From Cohaesibacter marisflavi (lineage in GTDB: Bacteria; Pseudomonadota; Alphaproteobacteria; Rhizobiales; Cohaesibacteraceae), in the NCBI RefSeq assembly GCF_900115225.1, contig NZ_FOVR01000005.1, positions 220,618-284,617 on the forward strand: 64,000 nucleotides of DNA, given 5' to 3'. Of the stretch, positions 55,517 through 63,770 are shown in pieces. The notes beneath the pieces are model-generated. The model had not been told where the DNA came from and did not search any database. It worked only from the letters and a program-made list of their open reading frames with translations. A program made the position numbers and the translations under genes. Positions within the stretch are counted from its first letter, which is position 1. The number at the start of each line of letters is the position of its first letter.

Positions 55517-57454
55517 ATGCAGAAACAATCGCCTTCTGATCGTCCGGGATTGATCGGTTCGACCATATTGTCTGCCGGGTTTGCCTATGGCGCTTATTAC
55601 TTCTGGCCGGGAACCTATTCTCCTGACTGGATGAAACTGCTTGCTGGAGCGTTAGCGCTTGGCGCGGCGGCGCATGGCATGCATGCCTTCTCTGTTGGCT
55701 TGGGTTTTCTTCGGGAGTTTGCCCGTTATTATCGTGCCATTAGCGATGGGTCATCTCATGGCACATCTGCCTTTCTGACTGAAAAGGACGCACGACGGGC
55801 TGGGCTCCATATACGCAAGCCCGGTAGCCGCTTTGGTGGCGTGATCGGCAATACAGCAATCTGGCTCACAACTCAGACCCACATGATGGTGATCGGGCCT
55901 GCCGGGTCTTCTAAAAGCTCGACGGTTTATATGAATGAACTGGCTGGCAATGATCAAAGTGCTGTTGTTGTTGATATCAAGCGGGAATTCTACGAGACCA
56001 CCGCAGAATTACGTCGCAAGAAGTTCAAGCACCGCGTCATGGTGCTTGATCCAATGAGTAAGGATACCCATTGTCTCAATCCTCTCGACTATATTTTTGA
56101 ATTCTTTGAGGCCGACGATCCGGCGGCTTTGTCATTGGCAAGAGGTCTCGCACTTCAACTCTATCCTGAGCCAGCCGAGGAAGGAGCGAATAAATTCTTC
56201 CGCGATGGTACGCGCCTGATGATTGTCATATTGGTATTGGGAGTGGTTGCCGTATGCCCGGCAGAGCATCGGAACCTGACCACGGTTTATCGAGCCCTGA
56301 CCAATGAGGCTTTCCTCAATGAGCTTTTGATGCAGGCTGGGCGTTCATCCAAATTCAAGGGCGAGATTGCCCAGATGTCTGACGATTTGCACCGCATGGC
56401 TTTTGGCGAGGATGGTTCTGCTAAGACATTTGAGCAATTCCGTATCGGGGCGATGCAAGCTTTGGAAGCCTTTGGTCCAGGAAATTACCTATCCAATATC
56501 ACGTCCAAGACCAGTTTCTCTTTTGCTGATCTGAAGAAAGAGAAGATTACGGTTTATCTGACCGTTGACTTTGCCAACAAGGATGTGCTGGGCAAATGGG
56601 CTGGCCTGATGCTCTGGATTGCCTCCGATCAGCTTGTCAGGGCGAACAACAACATTCCTGTCGTGATCTACCATGATGAATGCTGTAACAGCCCACTACA
56701 TTCGTTGCCAACCATTCTGACTCTTTTGCGATCTTACGGGGTCAAGTGGTTGGGTGGCACGCAAGACCTTGAAGATTTTAAAAGAGTTTATGGAAATGCC
56801 GCTTATGAGACCATCCTGTCCGAGACAGATATCAAGGTTTTCCTAGGCGGAATCAGGTCGCCATCGACTTTGGAGTTCTTGACCAAATATCTGGGTGATA
56901 TCACCACGGGGAGTGCGAGTTTTGCGTTCAATGATGATGGGGTGAAGGAAAGCGTCAGTCATACCGCGAGAGCCTTGCTTAAGCCTGATGAAATCCGTCG
57001 CATGCGCAAGGATGCCCAACTGATTTTTTATGGCAACTTCAAGCCCATTCTGGCGCGGAAGGTTCAGGTGTTTTCCATCCAGCCATGGCGCATGGAATTG
57101 GCTCCCAACAGTATGTATGGCGGCAAACGCTATTTGAAACCCATCGAAGTGATTGTCATGCGGCGCAAAAGCAAGGTGACGCGTCGCGGTCGGTTCCCTC
57201 TGCCACGGGTTCGCAAATGGCCGTTGCTTGCGAGCTATTTTGCCTCGCACTTGTCAAAGACAGCATTGATTTTGACTTCCGCCCTCATTGCAACCGGACT
57301 TGTCCTGGGAACGCCCCATCTGCGGCTGAAATATAGCTTTTATGGAAGTTACTCAAATCCGGGGCCGAAGTTTAATTGCCACTATATCGGCCTTGAGCGA
57401 TTCACGCTGGATGGGCCGAATTGCCCCTTCATTGTGTTCCGAAAACTCAAATAG
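55517..57454 (+). CDS. VirD4/TraG-type coupling protein (T4CP)
   Basis: 645 residues. Two N-terminal membrane helices (about 15-60), then the ATPase: Walker A VIGPAGSSKSSTVY, VVVDIKREFYETT, and Walker B with acidic pair in VVIYHDECCN. It ends with an extra hydrophobic helix (KTALILTSALIATGLVLG) that is unusual for T4CPs. It hands relaxosome DNA to a secretion pore, here one supplied by another element. Part of the co-oriented set with the small genes downstream. AAAGGA precedes the start. Confidence 0.88.
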   Translation: MQKQSPSDRPGLIGSTILSAGFAYGAYYFWPGTYSPDWMKLLAGALALGAAAHGMHAFSVGLGFLREFARYYRAISDGSSHGTSAFLTEKDARRAGLHIRKPGSRFGGVIGNTAIWLTTQTHMMVIGPAGSSKSSTVYMNELAGNDQSAVVVDIKREFYETTAELRRKKFKHRVMVLDPMSKDTHCLNPLDYIFEFFEADDPAALSLARGLALQLYPEPAEEGANKFFRDGTRLMIVILVLGVVAVCPAEHRNLTTVYRALTNEAFLNELLMQAGRSSKFKGEIAQMSDDLHRMAFGEDGSAKTFEQFRIGAMQALEAFGPGNYLSNITSKTSFSFADLKKEKITVYLTVDFANKDVLGKWAGLMLWIASDQLVRANNNIPVVIYHDECCNSPLHSLPTILTLLRSYGVKWLGGTQDLEDFKRVYGNAAYETILSETDIKVFLGGIRSPSTLEFLTKYLGDITTGSASFAFNDDGVKESVSHTARALLKPDEIRRMRKDAQLIFYGNFKPILARKVQVFSIQPWRMELAPNSMYGGKRYLKPIEVIVMRRKSKVTRRGRFPLPRVRKWPLLASYFASHLSKTALILTSALIATGLVLGTPHLRLKYSFYGSYSNPGPKFNCHYIGLERFTLDGPNCPFIVFRKLK

Positions 57455-57472
57455 CCATTCGAGGAGAGCAAG

Positions 57473-57943
57473 ATGGACGATCCAAGAGAAACCCGCCTGA
57501 TCCATACGCGTGATGGCGTCGCCCGCATCCCGCGCTCGCAACAGGGAACGCCCTTGCGTGATTACTTCCAGAACACCGAACTGCCTGAGAATTTAGAACA
57601 GGCACATGTGTTCCACTCTGCCAATGGCCCAGTTTTAGCAACGCCTGATCCGGTGCCTTGGCAGGAAATGCATGACAAGAAGGTGCAGGACTATGCTGAT
57701 AGAATTAAAAATCAGATTGATGAGAAAGGTTATTATAGCAAAACGCTTTCTCAATATGCAGATCGCTTGGCGGATCAAACTGGTTATCCGAAAGATGAAA
57801 TGAAGGCAATGATTGTCGCCAAATTTGATGAGACCTACAGCCATGATCCGTTTGACTATCTACAACAGGTTCGAGCTGATCAGGGTTTGCCCGTTAGAGA
57901 GCGTGACAACACGCCATCGCGTGAACAAGACCCTGAAATGTAA
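57473..57943 (+). CDS. Hypothetical protein following the coupling protein
   Basis: 156 residues, hydrophilic and rather acidic. Recognisable phrases are TRDGVARIPRSQQGTPLRDY and a helical middle (EMHDKKVQDYADRIKNQIDE). AGGAG at good spacing. It lies 18 bp after the T4CP gene, so it is part of the same operon. Function unknown. Confidence 0.7.
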   Translation: MDDPRETRLIHTRDGVARIPRSQQGTPLRDYFQNTELPENLEQAHVFHSANGPVLATPDPVPWQEMHDKKVQDYADRIKNQIDEKGYYSKTLSQYADRLADQTGYPKDEMKAMIVAKFDETYSHDPFDYLQQVRADQGLPVRERDNTPSREQDPEM

Positions 57944-57957
57944 TTTCCACTCACAGC

Positions 57958-57982
57958 GCCCATCCGCATCATGCGGGTGGGC
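57958..57982 (+). terminator. Hairpin between small transfer genes
   Basis: An 11-bp stem (GCCCATCCGCA, 3-base loop, complement with one wobble). It lacks a T run and may mark an RNA processing site rather than a terminator. Confidence 0.45.
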
Positions 57983-58009
57983 ATTCCTCTATCAGGAGCC
58001 AGAATTCCC

Positions 58010-58255
58010 ATGGACGAGAACAAGCTTGACATTGCTACCCGCGAAGAGCTGGATCAGCTAATCGCGGATCGGGAAAAGGACCCCCCTATACCGGAATATA
58101 ACTACCCCAAACCATCTTGGATTGAAGATTCCGGCGATACAGATCGAGCTTGGATGCGCATGCGTGAGCGTCGCATTAATCATCTCGAAAAACGCCTCGA
58201 CAACGCATCGCGCACCATGCGCCATGACTTTGAAAATCAACAAGAAATCGAATGA
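58010..58255 (+). CDS. Small hypothetical protein
   Basis: 81 residues, MDENKLDIATREELDQLIAD then a Pro-rich turn and a C-terminal basic helix (RMRERRINHLEKRLDNASRT). AGGAG lies 9 bases before the ATG at 58010; the upstream extension has none. Operon member, role unknown. Confidence 0.65.
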   Translation: MDENKLDIATREELDQLIADREKDPPIPEYNYPKPSWIEDSGDTDRAWMRMRERRINHLEKRLDNASRTMRHDFENQQEIE

Positions 58256-58294
58256 AATTTGCGTGGAGCTTGGCAAAAACGATAAACTAAAGCC

Positions 58295-58657
58295 ATGTTT
58301 GACTATTTGATTGAAAGAGAAAGAGAAGAAATGTTCCGCACGTCGGCTCGAAGCCTAGACTTTCCCGATGGTGTAACGCGAAAATTGGAAACCTACCGAC
58401 TTGTCTGGCGCTGGTATGACCGGGCGTTGGAATACGAATATGCTCCATCCAAGGAATGGCTCCTAAACACCGTCTTGCGATGTGCTGATCATGAGGGCAT
58501 TTCCGTTGATGATGCCCTCGGCACAGTCCTTGATTACGTCATCCGCCGCGATGAGCATCAGTATGGCATGGACTATACCGATGACAATCTGGAGCTGCTC
58601 GTTGCCAAACAGGGGATGGAGCGGTTTAGGAGCCGAAAGGCGGATCGACATGGTTAG
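58295..58657 (+). CDS. Small hypothetical protein
   Basis: 120 residues, helical (RLVWRWYDRALEYEYAPSKE, then LLNTVLRCADHEGISVDDAL). Last of the co-oriented set starting at 53090. No signal or membrane part. Function unknown. Confidence 0.6.
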   Translation: MFDYLIEREREEMFRTSARSLDFPDGVTRKLETYRLVWRWYDRALEYEYAPSKEWLLNTVLRCADHEGISVDDALGTVLDYVIRRDEHQYGMDYTDDNLELLVAKQGMERFRSRKADRHG

Positions 58658-58857
58658 CCAATCACAGAGTGAACTAAGCAGTCGTTCGTTCTATTTGCAG
58701 CAAATTGGTAAAGTGAGCCCTAAGTGACTGATGCTGCAATCCGTAGCAAAGTCAGCTTTTAGGGTGCACCTAAATGAAACGAAGGTTGACTTTTTGCGGC
58801 CTACCAGTTGTGGTAGGCGACAATCCCTGACCCTGTCCTGATGTTGGAAGTCGAAAA
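58658..58857. other. Gap before the HNH-like gene
   Basis: 200 bp, no gene. It contains the hairpin GCCTACC-agttg-tGGTAGGC (58799-58818). The codon-like pieces resemble decayed short repeats seen in rhizobial genomes, but I cannot name them. Confidence 0.35.
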
Positions 58858-59646
58858 ATGCCGATTTGCGCGTTTTGCCAAAAAGATCGTGAGCTATGTG
58901 CGTCTCATTCAATTCCCGATGGGTTTTTCAAAGCCATTTCAAGGCGAAACAACGGACAGCTTATCAGCATACCAGAAGGCGATGGTAAGATCGGGCTAAG
59001 TCAAAACACCGGCAAGGCAAAGTTGCTCTGTCGGGAATGCGAAACTCACTTCAACAAAAACTTCGATAGTCCACTCACCAATGCCTTCAAGGCGTGGGAC
59101 AAGCAAGTTAAGGCCAACGGCCTCGGCGTCAGGTATGACTTTTCGCCAAATCATCTTGCCCAGTGTATTGCGTCGGTTTGCTGGCGGGCGAGCGTGACCG
59201 GCAATAGTATGTATGCGAATGCAAGGGTTAGCATGCGCGACAGAGCGCGGCTCTTGGCCCTCCTGTTAGGCGACCGGGGCGATACGCTGAAATCCTGTTC
59301 TTGCTCCATCACGAGGCTCTACGATAAACGCCCGCCGAATGACGGGGGATTCTCACAGGAGATTGTCTCAGACATTATCCTGCCCGTGAATGCTTACCGG
59401 ATCAGCAAGAAGGGCAAGAAGCCCGGAAACCATTTCGCGTTCGCATTGCTGGTGCAGGGCTTCTTGTGTCACCTCATGATACCCCGCCTTCCACATGTGC
59501 TTCGCGTCGGCCCCGCGTTCCTTAAGCCTTCAAAGACTTCGCTGCATGCGCCGCCACAGTATTTTGGGGACTACAAGCCTCTGATGAACCTGATGGTTGC
59601 AGGCTTGGGAAAGCATCTTGAAGGACAGTCTACGTTGAAGGACTGA
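58858..59646 (+). CDS. HNH-like zinc-finger protein
   Basis: 262 residues. The N-terminus holds CAFCQKDRELCASHSIPDGF and, about 40 residues later, LCRECETHFNKNF: a CxxC, SHxIP and CxxCE order as in HNH endonuclease derivatives. The rest is unrecognised and lacks membrane segments. Base composition is more GC-rich than its flanks, and it interrupts the mobilisation genes, so it may be inserted cargo. Nuclease activity is plausible but not certain, because the final His of HNH is not obvious. Confidence 0.6.
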   Translation: MPICAFCQKDRELCASHSIPDGFFKAISRRNNGQLISIPEGDGKIGLSQNTGKAKLLCRECETHFNKNFDSPLTNAFKAWDKQVKANGLGVRYDFSPNHLAQCIASVCWRASVTGNSMYANARVSMRDRARLLALLLGDRGDTLKSCSCSITRLYDKRPPNDGGFSQEIVSDIILPVNAYRISKKGKKPGNHFAFALLVQGFLCHLMIPRLPHVLRVGPAFLKPSKTSLHAPPQYFGDYKPLMNLMVAGLGKHLEGQSTLKD

Positions 59647-59789
59647 TTGTGGAGAAGGGAACGCTTCATCTGATTGCCCGTTTCGCAAAAGGCGACATTG
59701 GCGCAGCGGCCGCGAATTGCTGCTAAGTCCGCGCAGTGTTAGTTCCCTTAATGTCTTCTGAATGTCAGCAATGGATTATGAAAGTTAGA

Positions 59790-61097
59790 TCAAGGTCCTG
59801 GCTCTTGGTCTAGCCATATGTAGGTTTCAGCTTGTTTGTATGACCGAACGGTGCGCCTTCGGCTCGATTTGTTGATTGGATTCTCCAGTGCTTCAATCAA
59901 ACGATCCCGATCAGAGCGCAAATCCTGAATCAACCCCATGGCCTGTTGGCGGAGTTTTGTCCTTTGATCGTCAATGATCTTTCGCTCTTTGAGTTGATCG
60001 TCAATAAGCTGCTGACGCTGGGCGCGGTCACGTTGCAAGGCTTCGTAGGCTTCTTGGGTGTTCTGCTCTTTGATTTTCCTGTTGTGACCAGATATCAGCT
60101 GCCAGAAACCAGACCATCCAGTTTTAAAGCGGGAGGCGCGGGTCTGGCTTTCCTGCTTACAGCGTTCTGCCTGACCTTTATCAAGAGCGGCGCGCTCATC
60201 GCGGTGTTTCTGGATAAGGTTCTTACGCTCATTGTCCAGCTTCGCGCGTTGGTTTGATAGCTGACCTCGTGCTTCGCCAGCCATGGCTGAGAATTGGCGG
60301 TGGAGATTCTGAATGTGAAGCTGCCTTGCATCATCAACGCTACGAAACTGATCGGTTTCGCCCAAGCGTTCCCTTACGACTTTGGCTTTCAATCCTGTGG
60401 CTCTGGATACGGCGAGTATCTCGCCATCGTGACAAACAATGACATGGCTGTTGCGGCGGTCGCCTTTAGCGAGAAGATAGCCATGGTCTTGTAAGGCTGC
60501 TTCGAAGCTTGCTTTGTCGGTGCTCGCTGCCCAGCATTGCTGGATCAGTTTCTTCTGGTCGATGGCGTTTTTGCCTCGCCGTTTGGCGGCCTGCCATTCT
60601 GCTAAAGTCACATTGGTCAGTGATTTGAGTGATCGGTCACGCAAGCCTTGCGGCATTGTCCATTGATGCTCGAAGAAAAGATCGCGGCTGAGATTTTGCA
60701 GCTTGTTTTTGAAGTGAGGCAGATTTTTAGCTGTCATGGTCTCTGCATCAATGCGTGACCAGACCACATGAGCATGACGGCGGCCTTCCTTCTCATGGAA
60801 GACCATGACGCGGGGCTGGCCTTCGAGCCCTTGTGCTTCGGCTATTCGGTTTGCGGCTTCCTCGAACATCTCCAGTGTGACACTGGCATCATCCGGTGGG
60901 TTCAGCGATACGGAGAAATATGGCTGTTTACAACGCGTGCCCTTGGCTATGTTTTCGATTTCCATGAAAGCGCCTGTCACATCATCTGACAGGAACCCGC
61001 TAACTTCATGGACTTCGACAAAGTCATTGTCTGCGTCATTCAACAAATGCTGGGCGAGCTTCCTACCATGGCTGCGCTGTGAGCCTTTGAGGATCAT
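59790..61097 (-). CDS. Relaxase of the MOB type (VirD2-like)
   Basis: 435 residues. The relaxase core spans about 1-180: MILKGSQRSHGRKLAQHLLN, then QPRVMVFHEKEGRRHAHVVW, whose HxH pattern gives the metal-binding motif III. The C-terminal half is a long charged coiled coil (NLIQKHRDERAALDKGQAE to DRDRLIEALENP). It nicks oriT, becomes bound to the 5' end and pilots the strand. Its ATG overlaps the preceding gene's stop (ATGA, 61094-61097). Confidence 0.88.
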   Translation of the reverse strand: MILKGSQRSHGRKLAQHLLNDADNDFVEVHEVSGFLSDDVTGAFMEIENIAKGTRCKQPYFSVSLNPPDDASVTLEMFEEAANRIAEAQGLEGQPRVMVFHEKEGRRHAHVVWSRIDAETMTAKNLPHFKNKLQNLSRDLFFEHQWTMPQGLRDRSLKSLTNVTLAEWQAAKRRGKNAIDQKKLIQQCWAASTDKASFEAALQDHGYLLAKGDRRNSHVIVCHDGEILAVSRATGLKAKVVRERLGETDQFRSVDDARQLHIQNLHRQFSAMAGEARGQLSNQRAKLDNERKNLIQKHRDERAALDKGQAERCKQESQTRASRFKTGWSGFWQLISGHNRKIKEQNTQEAYEALQRDRAQRQQLIDDQLKERKIIDDQRTKLRQQAMGLIQDLRSDRDRLIEALENPINKSSRRRTVRSYKQAETYIWLDQEPGP

Positions 61098-61459
61098 TGA
61101 CCTGAACCTCCCAAAGTTCGCACCAGTAATTGATGGATTCTGGCAAGAAGGTCACGGCATTCACGCAAGAGCATAATGGCTTCGTCGTCGGCAGGATGAA
61201 GACCATCGTCAATTTGCTTTTCGGCTTGCTTGAAGGCTTTGACAAGCTTGTGTTGTCCAAGCAAAGCTAGGATTTGCGCAAGAGATTTGTGATCGGCCAC
61301 GGGTGCAGCTTTGTAGCCCTTGCGCTGCTTTGCTGCCTTCTCCAATACCAGTTCACGAACAAAAGCGCTTGTTGGTTTATTCCCCGCCTTTGCCATCACC
61401 AAGGCATATTCGTCCGGCTTGAGCCGGATCGTGATGCGATGGTCGGGCGTTTTTGACAT
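61094..61459 (-). CDS. MobC-like relaxosome accessory protein
   Basis: 121 residues. The N-terminal ribbon-helix-helix (HRITIRLKPDEYALVMAKAG) is followed by a helical tail with LLRECRDLLARIHQLL. It probably binds oriT and helps the relaxase. ATGA overlap with the relaxase gene ensures coupled synthesis. oriT itself is expected just upstream, but I cannot mark it. Confidence 0.8.
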   Translation of the reverse strand: MSKTPDHRITIRLKPDEYALVMAKAGNKPTSAFVRELVLEKAAKQRKGYKAAPVADHKSLAQILALLGQHKLVKAFKQAEKQIDDGLHPADDEAIMLLRECRDLLARIHQLLVRTLGGSGQ

Positions 61460-61483
61460 GGTGGGGTAACAGGGCTCCAAATA

Positions 61484-61515
61484 CAAAAAACCCGCCGCTC
61501 ATAATGAGGGCGGGT
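61484..61515 (-). terminator. Terminator of the 49-residue gene (minus strand)
   Basis: ACCCGCC with an inner CTC-ataat-GAG pairing (61490-61515) and, on the minus strand, a T6 run. It separates the small gene from mobC. Confidence 0.8.
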
Positions 61516-61542
61516 GAAATTGATAATGATGGTGTTGTGAAA

Positions 61543-61692
61543 TCAGCTTGGGGTGAAATCGGGAGGATCATCGGCGGAATAGGTTGCATCCTCAGGTAAT
61601 TCAGGCAGGGAACTCAAAAGTTCTTCCCATGTCCCCAATTCTCTGAAAATATCGTCCATAAGGTTCGGATTATCTCGCAAGAGGTCCGCCAT
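61543..61692 (-). CDS. 49-residue acidic protein
   Basis: The frame begins MADLLRDNPNLMDDIFRELG after a CAGGAA ribosome site and ends ADDPPDFTPS. A proper terminator follows 28 bp later, which supports it as a real gene. Acidic and helical, no family known. It lies just upstream of mobC, close to the expected oriT. Confidence 0.6.
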   Translation of the reverse strand: MADLLRDNPNLMDDIFRELGTWEELLSSLPELPEDATYSADDPPDFTPS

Positions 61693-61776
61693 TTCCTGCT
61701 ACCCATTTGATTCCCCTATACAATCTAGACCTCATGCGCTGCATGCTACAAATTTTGATACAAAGCTTGTTTCAAA

Positions 61777-62280
61777 ATGAGTGTCGCTATGCAGATGGCA
61801 AAGCTAGGTAAGAACATCGATTTTTATCGCGGGCAGTATCGCGCAAGGGTAACCGTGCCGGACCGGCTAAGGCCTTTTATTGTCAAGCCTGACGGCACAC
61901 CCCGCACCACATTGCATAAGCGCTTGGGCACGGACCCGAGGCAAGCCAAGAAGCGCTCTTATGCCATTCTCGCAAGCTGCTGTGATTCTTTTGGACGAAG
62001 CAAAATCCCTGCGCGAGAATGCATGAAAAAGAGACGCGAGGCTATCCTTGACGACTTCTCTTGCAATGTGGTGGTTTGGAAGTTGTGCACCATCATGAAG
62101 GTTCATGATGTCACCGACGCCCTCAATCTAGCCCCGGTTGACGTCTACTCCGGACGAGGACAGGCCATTCTGAAAAATGGGAAAGAATTAAGCAGAAGAC
62201 AATCCAACCGCGCCGCTTGCAACATCAATCACAAGCAGCTTAAATCGCAAACACTGATGAGCAGAAGCCTCAAGCCATAA
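61777..62280 (+). pseudogene. Remnant of a tyrosine integrase (N-terminal part)
   Basis: The first 80 codons (DFYRGQYRARVTVPDRLRPF, then LHKRLGTDPRQAKKRSYAI) match the SAM-like/DUF6538 N-terminus of tyrosine recombinases. After that the sequence loses similarity and stops at 167 codons, with no catalytic domain (no R-H-R-Y) downstream. I read it as a broken integrase, perhaps from an earlier element at this site. A functioning short protein is less likely. Confidence 0.6.
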
Positions 62281-62549
62281 CCACCAACATCAGTGCTAAA
62301 TCATTCGAAAACAGAAAGGATCTGCTGAAATGCCGGATGTGGAGGTTCCTCGTGAGAGGCGAAGACCGAAGGCAGGCCATCATGTATCGATTGGTAGCGC
62401 GTAGAGCCATCGATATCGGCGCTCTGTCTGGGCGGTTTATCTGATTTCATAGGTCATGAGTGGGCCGCCTCGGACAACAATCAAAAAAATAGTGTGTCCG
62501 AGGATCTGAAGGACGCAGGATTGAAGCTACTGTGGCAAGGAAATGAAGC
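62281..62549. other. Right-end spacer between island and isomerase gene
   Basis: About 270 bp. No gene recognised. An inverted repeat CCTCGGACA (62468-62476) with TGTCCGAGG (62495-62503) may be an operator, a terminator or part of the element's end. No copy of the tRNA-Ser 3' end is visible. Confidence 0.4.
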
Positions 62550-63335
62550 ATGTCCCCTACACCTAACCTCTGGATTGGTACGAGCTGGAAGATGAACAAG
62601 ACGTTGGCTGAGGCAGTCGCCTTTGCCAATCATCTGAAGGCCGCCGAGCCAGTGCGGGATCCTCGCATCCAGAGGTTTGTTGTGCCACCCTTTACGATGG
62701 TACGCGAAGTAAAGGCTTTATTGGCCAATAGCTCAGTCAAAGTTGGTGCACAGAATATGCATTGGGAGGAGGCTGGAGCCTGGACGGGCGAGATCTCTCC
62801 ACTGATGTTGACCGATTGCAATCTTGACCTGGTTGAACTGGGCCATTCGGAGCGGCGCAAATTCTTTGGCGAAACCAATGAGACAGTCGGATTGAAAACC
62901 AAAGCTGCCATAAGTCATGGATTGACACCGCTGATCTGCATCGGGGAAACTCTTGAACAGAAAGAAGCTGGACACGCGCGCGATATTCTTGAGGAGCAGG
63001 TCCGTGGGGCGCTCGGCAAGCTGTCATATGAACAGAAATCTACGACAATTCTGTTCGCCTATGAACCTGTCTGGGCAATCGGCGAAAAAGGAGTGCCTGC
63101 AAACTCGGACTATGCCAATGCGCGACATGCAGAGATCCTTGCCGTTGCCAACGAAGTGTTGGGGCATCGCCCGCTGTGCCTTTATGGCGGTTCAGTGAAC
63201 CTTGGCAATTGTGAGGACTTCATCTCTTGCCAGAACATAGATGGATTATTCATCGGTCGCTCTGCCTGGAATGCAGAAGGCTATCTCAACATTTTGGCGA
63301 AATGCTCTTCAGTCCTTGACGCGGTTGCAAGTTGA
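62550..63335 (+). CDS. Triose-phosphate isomerase family, EryH-like erythrulose-phosphate isomerase
   Basis: 261 residues with a TIM barrel: GTSWKMNKT (substrate Asn and Lys), ELGHSERRKFFGET (catalytic His), LFAYEPVWAIGE (catalytic Glu) and LYGGSVNLGNCE phosphate loop. The opening NLWIGTSWKMNKTLAEA and the ending DGLFIGRSAWNAEGYLNIL follow the brucella/rhizobial EryH branch (L-erythrulose-1-phosphate isomerase of erythritol catabolism) more than canonical TpiA. AAGGAAATGAAGC precedes the ATG. No other ery gene lies in the window; the island may have separated it from them. Confidence 0.85.
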   Translation: MSPTPNLWIGTSWKMNKTLAEAVAFANHLKAAEPVRDPRIQRFVVPPFTMVREVKALLANSSVKVGAQNMHWEEAGAWTGEISPLMLTDCNLDLVELGHSERRKFFGETNETVGLKTKAAISHGLTPLICIGETLEQKEAGHARDILEEQVRGALGKLSYEQKSTTILFAYEPVWAIGEKGVPANSDYANARHAEILAVANEVLGHRPLCLYGGSVNLGNCEDFISCQNIDGLFIGRSAWNAEGYLNILAKCSSVLDAVAS

Positions 63336-63741
63336 GATAGCCGAAGCCCGCTTTTGGTTACCTTCGATGAGCTCGGTTTGAATAACCTTCTTTTCGGTGT
63401 CGTTTTGATGCGGCCACAGTTGGAGTGTCGGGCGCGTTCTCTGCATTGAGGCAAAGTAGTAGAAGTCGTGCCGTTGGACTATGAAGAGCCGCAAGGGGGT
63501 CCAAGCGGAAGGAGTAATGCGCGACTTATGAGTGATATTGCTTAGGGGTGTTTGAAGGGTGTAATTGCGGCTTGTTTGGCAGTTTGCTTATGAATGGCAG
63601 AAATCTGGGCTTTTTTGTTTGTGGTGGATTTTTGTGGTTGGGATCTTGGATTGTGGATTTCTCTAAGCTGTTGAATTTATTTATATATTTATGTTTATCC
63701 CGATGGGTGGGGATATATGTCATAAAAATGTATTTTAGTGT
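63336..63741. other. G+T-rich spacer before the rRNA promoter
   Basis: About 400 bp with no credible gene. From 63540 the plus strand is markedly G+T-rich and then turns AT-rich (63660-63740), which may act as an upstream-activating region. A 65-codon frame at 63548-63745 follows from this composition and is not a gene. Confidence 0.5.
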
Positions 63742-63770
63742 TTGACTCTGATTGGGGTGGGGTCTATAAA
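63742..63770 (+). promoter_or_regulatory. Strong rRNA operon promoter
   Basis: TTGACT, an exact 17-bp spacer and TATAAA, preceded by an AT-rich block and followed by a GC-rich stretch. This is the form of rrn promoters in alphaproteobacteria. Confidence 0.8.

Larger units (their letters stand above)
36658..62300. mobile_element. Integrative mobilizable element at tRNA-Ser (right end approximate)
   Basis: The left boundary is the tRNA gene, next to a large serine recombinase. Inside are ArdA, a SPARTA operon, a helicase, a second recombinase, a coupling protein, relaxase and MobC-like protein, and many unknown genes. Base composition varies sharply: AT-rich cargo at 40-50 kb, more GC-rich at 52-61 kb. 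There is no VirB4 or other mating-pore gene, so it is mobilizable rather than self-transmissible. The right end is placed after the integrase remnant and before the isomerase gene. No long copy of the tRNA 3' end was found there. Confidence 0.75.

Noticed and set aside
63548..63745. 65-codon hydrophobic frame
   Set aside because: It is a by-product of the G+T-rich tract, and it overlaps the rRNA promoter.
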